Assembly: GCF_008935075.1 (NCBI RefSeq)
Contig: NZ_CP044545.1
Location: forward strand, 1,205,501-1,269,500
DNA: 64,000 nt
DNA from: Pradoshia sp. D12
GTDB lineage: Bacteria; Bacillota; Bacilli; Bacillales; Pradoshiaceae
Direction: 5' to 3'
Below are positions 8,614-17,026 of this stretch, piece after piece. The stretch's first letter is position 1. Each line of letters begins with the position of its first letter. The translations under genes were made by a program, and so were the position numbers. The notes under the pieces were generated by a model that saw only the letters and a program-made list of their open reading frames with translations, was not told the origin of the DNA and did not search any database.

Positions 8614-8823
8614 ATGAATAAAGCCAAATCATATGAAATGATCTATCTTCCTGCAAAAATAGGAATGATAAAAGTATATATGTATGGATTCCATAAAAAA
8701 GGAGATCCCGGCAGAGTATTTGTTATGCTTAATGATTTAAAAGTAAATGGCAAAGGTACGAATAAAAAGGAAACATTGATTAGTACTCTTTCTAAACTTA
8801 ATGAACTAATCAATCAATCATAA
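8614..8823 (+). CDS. Small hypothetical protein, 69 residues
   Basis: An ATG at 8578 opens the frame, but GAGGGTG at 8601-8607 fits the ATG at 8614, giving 69 residues starting MNKAKSYEMIYLPAKIGMIK. The product is basic (rich in K) with a hydrophobic patch around VYMYGF and RVFVML; no signal peptide, no cysteine. I do not recognise a family. It has its own strong terminator (8844-8870), so it is probably an independent short transcription unit. Confidence 0.7.
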   Translation: MNKAKSYEMIYLPAKIGMIKVYMYGFHKKGDPGRVFVMLNDLKVNGKGTNKKETLISTLSKLNELINQS

Positions 8824-8843
8824 GTAAAACATATAAAATTTTT

Positions 8844-8870
8844 AAGGGCGGCCATTAGGCGGCCCTTTTA
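8844..8870 (+). terminator. Intrinsic terminator
   Basis: AAGGGC(G)GCC ATTA GGC(G)GCCCTT stem-loop, GC-rich and followed by TTTTATCATTT, just after the 69-residue ORF. Confidence 0.85.
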
Positions 8871-8971
8871 TCATTTAATTTGATTGGCTAAAATTTAAAA
8901 ATCCCGTTATATCTATATTTTTCATCTATTTTGCTAATTCAGCATTTCTGGATATTATTGACAGAATTTTG

Positions 8972-8999
8972 TGATATAATAAAAGTGAATAATCATTCA
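8972..8999 (+). promoter_or_regulatory. Extended -10 promoter and FadR-like operator of fadH
   Basis: TGA-TATAAT (8972-8980) is an extended -10 element. Directly after it, 8982-8999 reads AAAGTGAATAATCATTCA. The FadR box of B. subtilis is close to TGAATGA-nTAn-TCATTCA: the right half matches 7/7, the left half 4/7, the centre fits. The box covers the expected transcription start, a position suited to repression. fadH (ykuF) belongs to the FadR regulon in B. subtilis. Confidence 0.65.
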
Positions 9000-9018
9000 T
9001 TTTATTTGGAGGGCTCAT

Positions 9019-9783
9019 ATGAAGGGAAAAGTAGTGATTGTAACTGGTGGTTCTAGTGGAATGGGAAAGGCTATGGCTCAACGTTTTGCAAATGAGGGGG
9101 CTAAAGTAGTCATTACCGGAAGGAATAAAGAAAAACTGGATAACACCATTAAAGAATTTGCAGAAAATCAGGAGAATATACTGGCTGTTCAGATGGATGT
9201 TCGAAATGTGGAGGATGTTAAAAGAACCATTGAAGAGACGGTTAACAGATTTGGTACAATCGATTATTTGATTAATAATGCAGCAGGTAATTTTATTTGT
9301 CCGGCAGAGGATCTATCACCGAATGGCTGGAAATCTGTCATTGATATTGTTTTGAATGGTACTTTTTACTGCAGCAGCCTCATCGGCAAGTATTGGATAG
9401 AAAATGGCATTAAAGGATCAATCATCAATATGGTCGCTACCTATGCGTGGGATGCAGGTCCATATGTCATTCACTCTGCCTCAGCAAAGGCTGGTGTGCT
9501 GACAATGACTAGAACTTTGGCTGTGGAATGGGGTAAAAAATATGGAATCCGCGTAAATGCGATAGCTCCCGGGCCGATTGAAAGAACTGGGGGAGCAGAT
9601 AAGTTATTTCAATCGGAAGAAGCAGCTCAAAGAACGCTTGAAAGTGTTCCGCTTGGAAGATTAGGAACACCGGAGGAAATTGCAGATTTAGCCCTGTATT
9701 TACTGTCTGATCGGGCATACTATATTAATGGTGATTGTATTACAATGGATGGCGGTGCTCATCTCAATCAATTTCCGTTTTAG
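9019..9783 (+). CDS. fadH: 2,4-dienoyl-CoA reductase (SDR family)
   Basis: 254 residues, same length as B. subtilis YkuF/FadH. The NADP-binding TGGSSGMG is at 9-16 and NNAAGNFICPAE at 86-97. The classic SDR YxxxK is absent: the position four before K157 is Ser. Instead Tyr142 lies 15 residues before Lys157, the same spacing as the catalytic Tyr/Lys pair described for human mitochondrial DECR, which supports the dienoyl-CoA reductase assignment. Role: NADPH-dependent removal of the extra double bond during beta-oxidation of unsaturated fatty acids. Monocistronic, with a GGAGGG ribosome site and a FadR-like box upstream. Confidence 0.92.
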   Translation: MKGKVVIVTGGSSGMGKAMAQRFANEGAKVVITGRNKEKLDNTIKEFAENQENILAVQMDVRNVEDVKRTIEETVNRFGTIDYLINNAAGNFICPAEDLSPNGWKSVIDIVLNGTFYCSSLIGKYWIENGIKGSIINMVATYAWDAGPYVIHSASAKAGVLTMTRTLAVEWGKKYGIRVNAIAPGPIERTGGADKLFQSEEAAQRTLESVPLGRLGTPEEIADLALYLLSDRAYYINGDCITMDGGAHLNQFPF

Positions 9784-9831
9784 GCATAGGATGGATGAAT
9801 GGTTTTAATAAGAATTGAAATCTTTAAAGAG

Positions 9832-9866
9832 CAGTTCAATATGCTGATTTAATTGAACTGTTTTTT
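9832..9866 (+). terminator. Terminator of fadH
   Basis: CAGTTCAAT / ATTGAACTG 9-bp stem followed by six T. Confidence 0.88.
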
Positions 9867-10011
9867 GTGCGTTCATTTGACTAGCTGTTTAAGATGATAT
9901 TTTAGTTTTCACTATCCTTGTATTATTTTTCAGTAAAAAGTGTTTATTCTGGTAAAAAGGGGAATAAGCTAATAAAGGCCTTGAGATATGTACTTAAAAA
10001 GGAGGATCATA

Positions 10012-10650
10012 ATGAAAAAGGTTTTAACTTCGTTGTTTATTACCATGCTTGTATTAGCGGTTTCTCCTCTTGTCAAAGTAGATGCTAAAAGTACACTGGA
10101 TAAACAAGATGCATTTAATCTTTTAGATAGCGCATTTCAATTGCAGGTATCTCTTTCAGAAAAACCAAGATCAATGGACAATATTCGAGATTTATTAAAA
10201 AATTCCTTCTCAGAGGAATACACTGAGGATTTTATAAACATGAATGTACAAAAAAGTGTGGATGGTAGTGGCTATCAAACCTATGGTACGGATATAGCCC
10301 TTTATTATATTCCTTTTTTTACATATAGTGAACATACTAAACTAGGATATAGTTCTGCTAATGATCAATGGTATGTGTATGAATGGTTTCCAGGCAATAC
10401 AGATGGACCAGTCAGCTATGAAGGGCATTACGAGGCAATCGGGCTGATGTATGACCATAATAAATGGGTAATTAATGATTACCAAATTGCTTTCGATCCG
10501 AAAACACTTGATGACAGTCAAGAAATAGCCCAAAATTCGAGTGTGGATAAGGAGCCATCCAATCCGACTTTCATAAACAGATTGACAGATTATATTAGCT
10601 ACGGGTTCATTAATCATATGTCTCATTGGTTTGGGATGATTGCTTTCTAG
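10012..10650 (+). CDS. Secreted protein of unknown function, 212 residues
   Basis: The frame opens at 9988, but AAAGGAGG at 9998-10005 fits the ATG at 10012. The product starts MKKVLTSLFITMLVLAV, a clear Sec signal peptide with a likely cleavage after VDA (about residue 25). The mature part is acidic and aromatic-rich, with a repeated feel of short beta-strand segments (GTDIALYYIPFF, QWYVYEWFPG, YDHNKWVINDYQIAF). No cysteines and no recognisable catalytic motif. I do not recognise the family. Its own promoter region and a strong terminator indicate a single-gene unit. Confidence 0.85.
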   Translation: MKKVLTSLFITMLVLAVSPLVKVDAKSTLDKQDAFNLLDSAFQLQVSLSEKPRSMDNIRDLLKNSFSEEYTEDFINMNVQKSVDGSGYQTYGTDIALYYIPFFTYSEHTKLGYSSANDQWYVYEWFPGNTDGPVSYEGHYEAIGLMYDHNKWVINDYQIAFDPKTLDDSQEIAQNSSVDKEPSNPTFINRLTDYISYGFINHMSHWFGMIAF

Positions 10651-10669
10651 ATACTGATGGCATGAATGG

Positions 10670-10706
10670 AAAAGCTAATCCTGCTTGAATGAGGATTAGC
10701 TTTTTT
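10670..10706. terminator. Bidirectional terminator
   Basis: 13-bp stem AAAAGCTAATCCT / AGGATTAGCTTTT with a 9-nt loop and T-tracts on both strands, between convergent genes. Confidence 0.92.
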
Positions 10707-10709
10707 GTA

Positions 10710-10949
10710 TTAATCTCTAATATTTAACAAGTCCATAATTCGTTCCTGGTTAAATCCAATGATTACTTGATCACCAATGACAAACGTTGGGGTAGAATAT
10801 GAATCATATTTGGTCATAAGTATTTTTTTTGCTTTTGCATCCTTCTGAATATCTTTTAAGGTATAGGGAATATTGTGCTCATCAAAATAATTTTTGGCGT
10901 AAGCACATGGCGGACAGCCTGGTTGCGTAAAAAAAAGAACTGGTTCCAC
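10710..10949 (-). CDS. Glutaredoxin/NrdH-like thiol-disulfide protein
   Basis: 79-residue thioredoxin-fold protein: VLFFTQPGCPPCAYAKNYF carries a CPPC redox centre (C12, C15), followed by the cis-proline segment STPTFVIGD and GFNQERIMDLL. It matches the compact glutaredoxin/NrdH group. The partner is unknown; no ribonucleotide reductase or flavodoxin gene is adjacent. Cytoplasmic. Ribosome site GGAT-rich and weak, but the codon use is normal and the product is a full domain. Confidence 0.88.
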   Translation of the reverse strand: MEPVLFFTQPGCPPCAYAKNYFDEHNIPYTLKDIQKDAKAKKILMTKYDSYSTPTFVIGDQVIIGFNQERIMDLLNIRD

Positions 10950-11363
10950 TTTTTTCTATCCTTTCTTTTGTTTAATTTGTATCTACCAGTATACATGAAA
11001 CTTTTTTGTTTACTATAGTACAAATTTTAAGTAGGATATCAGGCAGGGCTATCTTTTATCAAATTAAAGAACTAGAAAGAGAAAAAGAATTGCCAACACC
11101 AGAGAGATCTTGTCAATTTATTTTGATTGAGTCTGCTTTAAAGTGAAAAATATGGCGCTGGAATTTTTCTTGGAACGTTTTTATGATAAAATGATGAAGT
11201 CTCTAAAAAAAGAGATGAAATAAAAGGTGTAACCATCAAATACGTTATAATGAATTTGGGTATACAAATGATGCCTATTCCTCTATTCTGTTACTAATGG
11301 CCAGTCCATAAGCGACAATATATTTTATTTGTTGGTAAGTCATGAAAGGAGCATATATTAGAT
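10950..11363. other. Intergenic region of 414 bp
   Basis: No convincing gene. On the plus strand 11034-11144 is open and would encode a hydrophilic tract including FYQIKELEREKELPTPERS, without a start codon, which looks like a decayed coding remnant. A 23-codon ORF at 11152-11223 has only a weak ribosome site. The region presumably also carries the ykuJ promoter. Confidence 0.5.
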
Positions 11364-11603
11364 ATGTCACGATTACAAGGAATTTTATCACGTTTGAAAA
11401 ACTTACAGGAGCAAGGGAAAGTATCAGATACAGCACAACGTGTGTTTGAAGTTGAAGGTCAAGTTAAATGTCAAGTATCTTATTTCGATAAAACTGAAAC
11501 ATTCGAATTAGAGATTTTTCAGGATAAAGGAAAAACTATGAAGTATCAATTTGATAATATTGATATGATTGCCATTGAAATTTTTGAGTTAATTTATAGC
11601 TAA
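11364..11603 (+). CDS. ykuJ: YkuJ family protein
   Basis: 79 residues, exactly the family length. Landmarks are MSRLQGILSRLKNLQEQG at the start, VKCQVSYFDKTETFELEIF in the middle and the ending FDNIDMIAIEIFELIYS. Function unknown; a small alpha/beta protein. In B. subtilis ykuJ is followed by ykuK and ykzF before ykuL; here neither is visible and ykuL follows after 208 bp. Ribosome site AAAGGAG upstream. Confidence 0.93.
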   Translation: MSRLQGILSRLKNLQEQGKVSDTAQRVFEVEGQVKCQVSYFDKTETFELEIFQDKGKTMKYQFDNIDMIAIEIFELIYS

Positions 11604-11811
11604 TTTGGAAATTTGAGATGATTTGGTTATGTTCCATTATCATGATGAAGGTATTTGTTCCTAATCATGTAGGTTATGCTTCTGAAAATCTCTAACTTAA
11701 ATTTTTAAAGTGGGGAAGGGAAGATAATTACTGACAAATCGAACAGTTAAGTCTTCCGAATAAAACCAAAAGTGGATAACCAGGAACTAACTATATAAGG
11801 GGTTCTTAACC

Positions 11812-12258
11812 ATGTTAGATATGCAAAAATTAGATGGATTCGAACTGACTGTAAAGGATTTAATGATTTCGTCTGAACGTGTTGCTCATGTACAGCAGGA
11901 AAATAATCTCGAACATGCATTATTGGTTCTTACTAGAAGCGGATATACTGCTATACCAGTTCTGGGACATGATTATAAGCTGCATGGATTAATTAGTACA
12001 CCAAAGATAATGGATGCAATATTGGGCTTGGAGCGAATTGAATTTGAAAAACTGGAAGAGATGAAGGTTGCAGAAGTGATGGATCCCAATCTTCCATGTC
12101 TTAAAGAAAGTGATTCAATTGAAAAAGCAATGGAACTTCTCATTGATCATCCATTTGTATGTGTGGTAGGTACTGAGGGAGCTTTCGAAGGTATATTGAC
12201 CAGAAGGCAGGTTATGAAGCATACAAATCGTTTAATAAAAATCATTAAATATAATTAA
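11812..12258 (+). CDS. darB: Cyclic di-AMP-binding CBS-domain protein DarB
   Basis: 148 residues made of two CBS domains (about 15-75 and 83-145), with the ending GILTRRQVMKHTNRLI typical of YkuL. In B. subtilis YkuL is DarB: without c-di-AMP it stimulates the stringent-response enzyme Rel and also pyruvate carboxylase PycA, and binding of c-di-AMP prevents this. pycA is present in this same window. Start ATG 11812 with AAGGGG upstream; an internal ATG three codons on is less well spaced. A strong terminator follows. Confidence 0.92.
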   Translation: MLDMQKLDGFELTVKDLMISSERVAHVQQENNLEHALLVLTRSGYTAIPVLGHDYKLHGLISTPKIMDAILGLERIEFEKLEEMKVAEVMDPNLPCLKESDSIEKAMELLIDHPFVCVVGTEGAFEGILTRRQVMKHTNRLIKIIKYN

Positions 12259-12310
12259 TATCAGTATCTCAATCGATAATGATGAGTGGATTAAAAAATA
12301 AACATTTTTT

Positions 12311-12342
12311 AAAACGCCTGGATAAAGATCCAGGCGTTTTTT
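12311..12342 (+). terminator. Terminator of darB
   Basis: 13-bp perfect stem AAAACGCCTGGAT / ATCCAGGCGTTTT with AAAG loop, ending in six T. Confidence 0.95.
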
Positions 12343-12517
12343 ACATGGTTTATAAAGTTGTATAACTTAAATTTAAAAGTGACTTTAAACAATGTTATCA
12401 ATAAAACACTCTAAGACATGCTAATAACTCAACAAAACTTTTAATAGATATAATATTCCAAATTAACTTTATCCAGGATAGGAACTTCGTTAAAATGATA
12501 GGGAGGGGCGTGGAAAA

Positions 12518-14023
12518 ATGAATTCAATCGATTCAAGCATAGAAAAAAAGTCTTTCAAAAGGGCAAAGAAGAAGACAAAACGCCCTTTAGTATTAATTTC
12601 AATCCTATTGGCTTTATTCATGGGTGCCATCGAGGGTACTATCGTTTCAACTGCAATGCCTGAGATCGTTGGTGATCTGGGAGGCTTCTCCCTGTATAGT
12701 TGGGTCTTCTCAGCCTATTTGCTAATGAATACGGTAACGGTATTGATCTATGGGAAGCTATCTGATTTATTTGGCAGAAAACCAGTATTATTATTTGGGA
12801 TTACAGTGTTTCTGCTTGGTTCCCTCGGCTCTGGATATGCATGGTCCATGCAAAGCTTAATTTTTTTTCGTTTAATACAGGGTTTTGGAGCTGGAGCCAT
12901 TACGCCCGTTGCAATGACAATTGTAGGGGATATATATACGAAAGAAGAACGAGCAAAAGTTCAGGGTTATTTATCAAGTGTTTGGGGAATATCGGCTATT
13001 TTGGGACCTGCTATTGGCGGATTATTAATCGAGTACATATCATGGAGCTGGATCTTTTGGATTAATATTCCGTTAGGATTTCTCTCTTTAGGAGGTTTGC
13101 TATTTTTCTTCCATGAGCAAAAGACGGTTAAAAAACAAAAGGTAGATTATATGGGTTCAGCAATGCTTGCTGTTTCTTTGTCGCTTTTAATGTTTTTATT
13201 TGTGCAAGGAGGGATTTCATTTTCCTGGCTTTCTTTAAAAAGTTCGTTGTTAATTATACTCCTGCTAATTTTGGTGTTTTGCTTTGTGAAGCATGAAAAC
13301 AGAACTGTAGAGCCCGTTATGCCTTTTTCTATCTGGAAGAATCAATCAATATTGTTTGCTAATTTAACCTCTCTTACAACCGGTATTGTTTTAATTGGAG
13401 TATCAAGCTATTTACCAACATTTGTACAGGGAGTAATGGAGGAATCCCCAATGATAGCAGGATTTACTCTTACTGCCATGTCTATAGGGTGGCCGATAGC
13501 ATCCTTTATATCAGGCAATATGATCTTGAAGATAGGGTATCGTACTACTTGTATAACAGGTGGAATCTTTATCATACTGGGTGCACTGGCTTTTACATTT
13601 TTGCCCTCCCATGGATATGTGTTTTTGGCCGCTTCTGGATCCTTCTTGCTTGGTGTGGGAATGGGGCTTACAAGCACTGCTTTTATCGTGTCCATCCAAT
13701 CTACTGTGGATTGGGAACAAAGAGGTGCTGCAACAGCTGCAAACATGTTCATGAGAAATCTGGGAAACACAATCGGTGCCGCATTATTGGGAGGTATATT
13801 GAATAATCGTTTAAACGCTTATTATTCACAAAATGAAAATATAGATTTAAATTCGGTAAACGAATTGCTTAACACTGAGATTCGATCTTCTTTAGAGCCG
13901 GAAAGATTGGAACAGATCCAAAGTGGATTAACACATTCATTGGGTATTGTGTATTTCATTGTCTTACTACTGGCTATACTGAGCTTGTTCTTGATATTGA
14001 AAATGCCAAAAGAGAAATCGTAA
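12518..14023 (+). CDS. MFS drug:proton antiporter, DHA2 (14-TMS) family
   Basis: 501 residues with a basic cytoplasmic N-terminus and about 14 membrane segments. Motif A appears as YGKLSDLFGRKP after the second segment, and the antiporter motif C as GISAILGPAIGG in the fifth; the early ALFMGAIEGTIVSTAMPEI is the D1 motif of EmrB/QacA-type exporters. Probably exports lipophilic or cationic compounds in exchange for protons. The substrate cannot be read from sequence. No TetR or MarR regulator is adjacent; the next gene, ccpC, is separated by 107 bp and is unrelated in function. Confidence 0.92.
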   Translation: MNSIDSSIEKKSFKRAKKKTKRPLVLISILLALFMGAIEGTIVSTAMPEIVGDLGGFSLYSWVFSAYLLMNTVTVLIYGKLSDLFGRKPVLLFGITVFLLGSLGSGYAWSMQSLIFFRLIQGFGAGAITPVAMTIVGDIYTKEERAKVQGYLSSVWGISAILGPAIGGLLIEYISWSWIFWINIPLGFLSLGGLLFFFHEQKTVKKQKVDYMGSAMLAVSLSLLMFLFVQGGISFSWLSLKSSLLIILLLILVFCFVKHENRTVEPVMPFSIWKNQSILFANLTSLTTGIVLIGVSSYLPTFVQGVMEESPMIAGFTLTAMSIGWPIASFISGNMILKIGYRTTCITGGIFIILGALAFTFLPSHGYVFLAASGSFLLGVGMGLTSTAFIVSIQSTVDWEQRGAATAANMFMRNLGNTIGAALLGGILNNRLNAYYSQNENIDLNSVNELLNTEIRSSLEPERLEQIQSGLTHSLGIVYFIVLLLAILSLFLILKMPKEKS

Positions 14024-14130
14024 CAGCCTCATTAAATCTGCTATATTGTAATATTTGCAGTTCAGCAGAATATAAAGGTAAAATAAAATGAATGTCTGAT
14101 TAAGAAGAGATTGGTTTGTGAGGAGAACAA

Positions 14131-15003
14131 ATGGTTATAACTGATTTTGAATTATTGGATACTCTTGCTGTTGAACTGAATTTACGTAAGACTGCCGAAA
14201 GAATGTTTGTCTCTCAGCCGGCACTTTCACAACGTCTTCAATCAATAGAAAGAGAATGGGGAACACCGCTTTTTATTAGATCAGCAAAAGGAATGACGTT
14301 GACGGAGGCGGGAGAAATTGTCGTTCAATATGCCAGGGAATCCCTGAAATTAAAAGAAAAAACACGAGAAAAAGTAGATGCTCTCAATCATAATGTACAA
14401 GGTACATTAAAAATTGCGAGTGCTTCTATAGTCGGCCAATATTGGCTCCCGATGATTTTAAAGAAATATGTTAACAAATATCCCAATGTTAAGATCTCAC
14501 TTGTGACAGGCTGGAGCAGTGAAATGATCGAAAATATCTATAATGGAGAGTCTCATATTGGTATATTGAGAGGGGTTCCTGACTGGCATGGTTATAAAAA
14601 GCTATTGTTCAGTGATCACTTATACCTTGTGGATACCGAGCTTAACCAATTATCAGATGCGTTAACTACAGAACGCCCATTTATCTTGTTTAAAAGTGAT
14701 TCGAACTATTATCGAGAGATTCAAAATTGGTGGATCCGCCATTATGGAATTCCACCGACACGTACCATTCTTGTGGATCAAATTGAAACCTGTAAACAAA
14801 TGGTGATGAATGGAATTGGGTATGCCATATTGCCCGGTATTTCTTTAAGAGAAGGTGAAGCCTCGTATTTTAAACATCCCTTGTATGATTTGGAGGGGCA
14901 GTCTGTTGAAAGAAAGACATGGCTTGTAAGCTACGATGCTTCCTTAGAATTAAGACAGGTTAAGGCTTTTGTAAGTTTGATTGAGGAAATGTTAATTGAA
15001 TAG
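14131..15003 (+). CDS. ccpC: LysR-type regulator CcpC (catabolite control protein C)
   Basis: 290 residues. N-terminal winged helix-turn-helix with LRKTAERMFVSQPALSQRLQ (about 20-39), then a periplasmic-binding-like effector domain. Segments SLVTGWSSEMIENIY, ILVDQIETCKQMVMNGIGYA and the position between ykuL and dapH identify CcpC. In B. subtilis it represses the TCA genes citZ and citB and is released by citrate. Those targets are not in the window. The start follows GAGGAG. A weak hairpin (14998-15020) overlaps the stop. Confidence 0.93.
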   Translation: MVITDFELLDTLAVELNLRKTAERMFVSQPALSQRLQSIEREWGTPLFIRSAKGMTLTEAGEIVVQYARESLKLKEKTREKVDALNHNVQGTLKIASASIVGQYWLPMILKKYVNKYPNVKISLVTGWSSEMIENIYNGESHIGILRGVPDWHGYKKLLFSDHLYLVDTELNQLSDALTTERPFILFKSDSNYYREIQNWWIRHYGIPPTRTILVDQIETCKQMVMNGIGYAILPGISLREGEASYFKHPLYDLEGQSVERKTWLVSYDASLELRQVKAFVSLIEEMLIE

Positions 15004-15028
15004 AAATGAAATCTCTATTCTTGTTTTT
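14998..15028 (+). terminator. Weak terminator after ccpC
   Basis: GAATAGA / TCTATTC 7-bp stem spanning the ccpC stop, followed by TTGTTTTT. Short stem, so perhaps incomplete termination. Confidence 0.5.
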
Positions 15029-15082
15029 CCTACTCTTGTTTGATAAAGTAATAGAAAATTATTTAGGGGAGAGAAATATACT

Positions 15083-15793
15083 ATGAAAATGATGGATGCA
15101 AATGAAATTATATCCTTTATCGGAAACAGTGTGAAAAAAACGCCGGTTAAAGTATACATAAAGGGAGAAATCAGTGAGCTGGTATTTAATCCTGAGGTTA
15201 AAACATTTATTACCGGTAACACAGGGGTGATTTTTGGAGAATGGTCTGATATTCAACCAACATTAGAGGAAAACAAGGCGAAAATAGAAGATTATGTTAT
15301 TGAAAATGATTGTCGAAATTCCGCAATTCCAATGCTGGATTTAAAAGGGATTAATGCACGTATTGAGCCGGGGGCGATTATCCGTGATCAGGTTCATATT
15401 GGAAATAATGCGGTGATTATGATGGGAGCGTCCATTAATATTGGTGCAAGCATCGGAGATAAGACTATGATTGATATGAATGCCGTGCTTGGCGGACGTG
15501 CAACTGTCGGTGAAAATTGCCATATTGGAGCAGGAGCAGTGTTGGCTGGCGTAATAGAGCCTCCATCTGCCAATCCTGTTGTAATCGAAGATAATGTACT
15601 TGTTGGTGCTAATGCGGTTATTTTAGAAGGTGTCAGAGTAGGAGAGGGAGCTGTAGTAGCGGCTGGAGCAATTGTAGTAGAAGATGTTCCTGCTCATACA
15701 GTAGTTGCTGGAGTTCCGGCTAAAGTAATTAAAACAATTGATGAAAAGACTAAATCCAAAATTGAAATTAAGGATGAGCTTCGTCAGCTATAA
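15083..15793 (+). CDS. dapH: Tetrahydrodipicolinate N-acetyltransferase
   Basis: 236 residues. An N-terminal alpha/beta domain ([14 protein letters not shown]...) precedes a left-handed parallel beta-helix of hexapeptide repeats from about residue 90 to 200 ([20 protein letters not shown], then [20 protein letters not shown]). DapH transfers acetyl from acetyl-CoA to tetrahydrodipicolinate, the first committed step of the acetyl branch to meso-DAP and lysine. dapL follows, though a terminator-like hairpin lies between them. GGGGAGAG is the ribosome site. Confidence 0.97.
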   Translation: MKMMDANEIISFIGNSVKKTPVKVYIKGEISELVFNPEVKTFITGNTGVIFGEWSDIQPTLEENKAKIEDYVIENDCRNSAIPMLDLKGINARIEPGAIIRDQVHIGNNAVIMMGASINIGASIGDKTMIDMNAVLGGRATVGENCHIGAGAVLAGVIEPPSANPVVIEDNVLVGANAVILEGVRVGEGAVVAAGAIVVEDVPAHTVVAGVPAKVIKTIDEKTKSKIEIKDELRQL

Positions 15794-15806
15794 TAAAAAT
15801 GGAAGG

Positions 15807-15839
15807 GGCGTGGAGATGATGATTTCCGCGCCTGTTTTT
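15807..15839 (+). terminator. Terminator-like hairpin between dapH and dapL
   Basis: GGCGTGGA / TCCGCGCC stem (one G-T pair) followed by TGTTTTTA. It lies inside the 60-80 bp dapH-dapL gap, so it may reduce dapL transcription relative to dapH or act as an attenuator. Confidence 0.65.
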
Positions 15840-15865
15840 AAATTGGAGATGAGGTGAGCTGCAAT

Positions 15866-16984
15866 TTGGAAAAGTTAATTTCTATAAGAAGAGATTTGCA
15901 TAGGATCCCTGAACCTGGTTATAAGGAATTTAAGACGCAACAATATTTGATAGATTACATAAGAAATCTTCCTCAGGATCGTATAGAATGGGAAAAATGG
16001 AGAACAGGAATTTTTGTTCGAGTAAAAGGGCTATCTCCTGAGAAAACCATAGGCTACCGTGCTGACATTGATGGTTTGCCGATTCGAGAAGAAACGGAGC
16101 TTCCCTTTAAATCCGAGCATGCAGATTATATGCATGCATGCGGCCATGATTTTCATATGACCATCGCCCTTGGTGTATTAACAGATTTAGTGGAAAATCC
16201 AATCAATGACCATGTATTATTTATGTTCCAGCCCGCAGAAGAGGGCCCTGGAGGAGCAGAGGAGATGATTGCTGCTGAGCAGTTTTCTAAGTGGAGACCT
16301 GATTTGATTTTTGGATTGCATATAGCTCCGGAATATCCGGTAGGAACAATCGCTACCAAAACAGGTTTACTCTTTGCTAATACCTCGGAGATCTTTATAG
16401 ATTTTAAAGGGGTTGGTGGACATGCTGCTTATCCGCATCTGACGAATGATATGGTGATTGCATCCTGTCAATTTGTTACTCAGCTTCAGACTATTGTAGC
16501 AAGAAATATTAATCCACTTGATTCGGCTGTTGTTACAATTGGGAAAATAACAGGAGGGACTGTCCAAAATAGTATTGCTGAAAATGCGCGGATAGAAGGG
16601 ACGATTCGGACGCTATCTGAGGATTCTATGCTATTGATCCGGAATCGAATACTGGAAATGGCAAAAGGAATGGAAGTGGCTCTTGATTGTAAGATTAATG
16701 TTGATTTTGGTTCTTCCTACTATCAAGTATATAACGAATCTAATCTAACAGAAGAGTTTATGAAATTTCTGTATCAGCGGCAGGATACGACATTCGTCAA
16801 TTGCAAGGAAGCAATGACGGGTGAGGACTTTGGATACATGATTAAGGAGATTCCAGGCTTTATGTTCTGGCTTGGTGTTCAGTCATCGTATGGATTGCAC
16901 CATGCTAAATTAAATCCTGATGAAAAGGCACTACCCTTTGCTGTATCGGTTATAACAGATTATATTCGAATGAAATCAATATAA
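15866..16984 (+). CDS. dapL: N-acetyl-diaminopimelate deacetylase
   Basis: M20-type amidohydrolase, 372 residues. An upstream GTG (15854) overlaps the GAGGTGAG ribosome site, so I take the TTG at 15866, giving [18 protein letters not shown] as in YkuR. Metal-binding landmarks: DIDGLP (D67), HACGHDFH (C92, H94), [11 protein letters not shown] (E125/E126) and [13 protein letters not shown]; the C-terminal [11 protein letters not shown] and LHHAKLN complete the site. It removes acetate from N-acetyl-LL-DAP, the last dedicated step of the acetyl branch. Confidence 0.95.
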   Translation: MEKLISIRRDLHRIPEPGYKEFKTQQYLIDYIRNLPQDRIEWEKWRTGIFVRVKGLSPEKTIGYRADIDGLPIREETELPFKSEHADYMHACGHDFHMTIALGVLTDLVENPINDHVLFMFQPAEEGPGGAEEMIAAEQFSKWRPDLIFGLHIAPEYPVGTIATKTGLLFANTSEIFIDFKGVGGHAAYPHLTNDMVIASCQFVTQLQTIVARNINPLDSAVVTIGKITGGTVQNSIAENARIEGTIRTLSEDSMLLIRNRILEMAKGMEVALDCKINVDFGSSYYQVYNESNLTEEFMKFLYQRQDTTFVNCKEAMTGEDFGYMIKEIPGFMFWLGVQSSYGLHHAKLNPDEKALPFAVSVITDYIRMKSI

Positions 16985-16987
16985 AAA

Positions 16988-17022
16988 GAGAACCCGGCTA
17001 AAGAGATAGCAGCCGGGTTCTC
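16988..17022. terminator. Bidirectional terminator between dapL and mscS
   Basis: 12-bp perfect stem GAGAACCCGGCT / AGCCGGGTTCTC between convergent genes, A-rich on the left side (T-rich for the minus strand). Confidence 0.88.
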
Positions 17023-17026
17023 TATA

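Noticed and set aside
11152-11223. A 23-codon ORF (MALEFFLERFYDKMMKSLKK...) before ykuJ
   Set aside because: Peptide looks amphipathic, but the ribosome site is weak and I see no promoter or terminator tied to it. Not enough to call a gene.
13408-13770. 120-codon antisense ORF inside the MFS transporter gene
   Set aside because: Lies fully within a clear transporter gene, no ribosome site and composition typical of a shadow frame. The same holds for the 134-codon frame antisense to ctaD (50622-51026).
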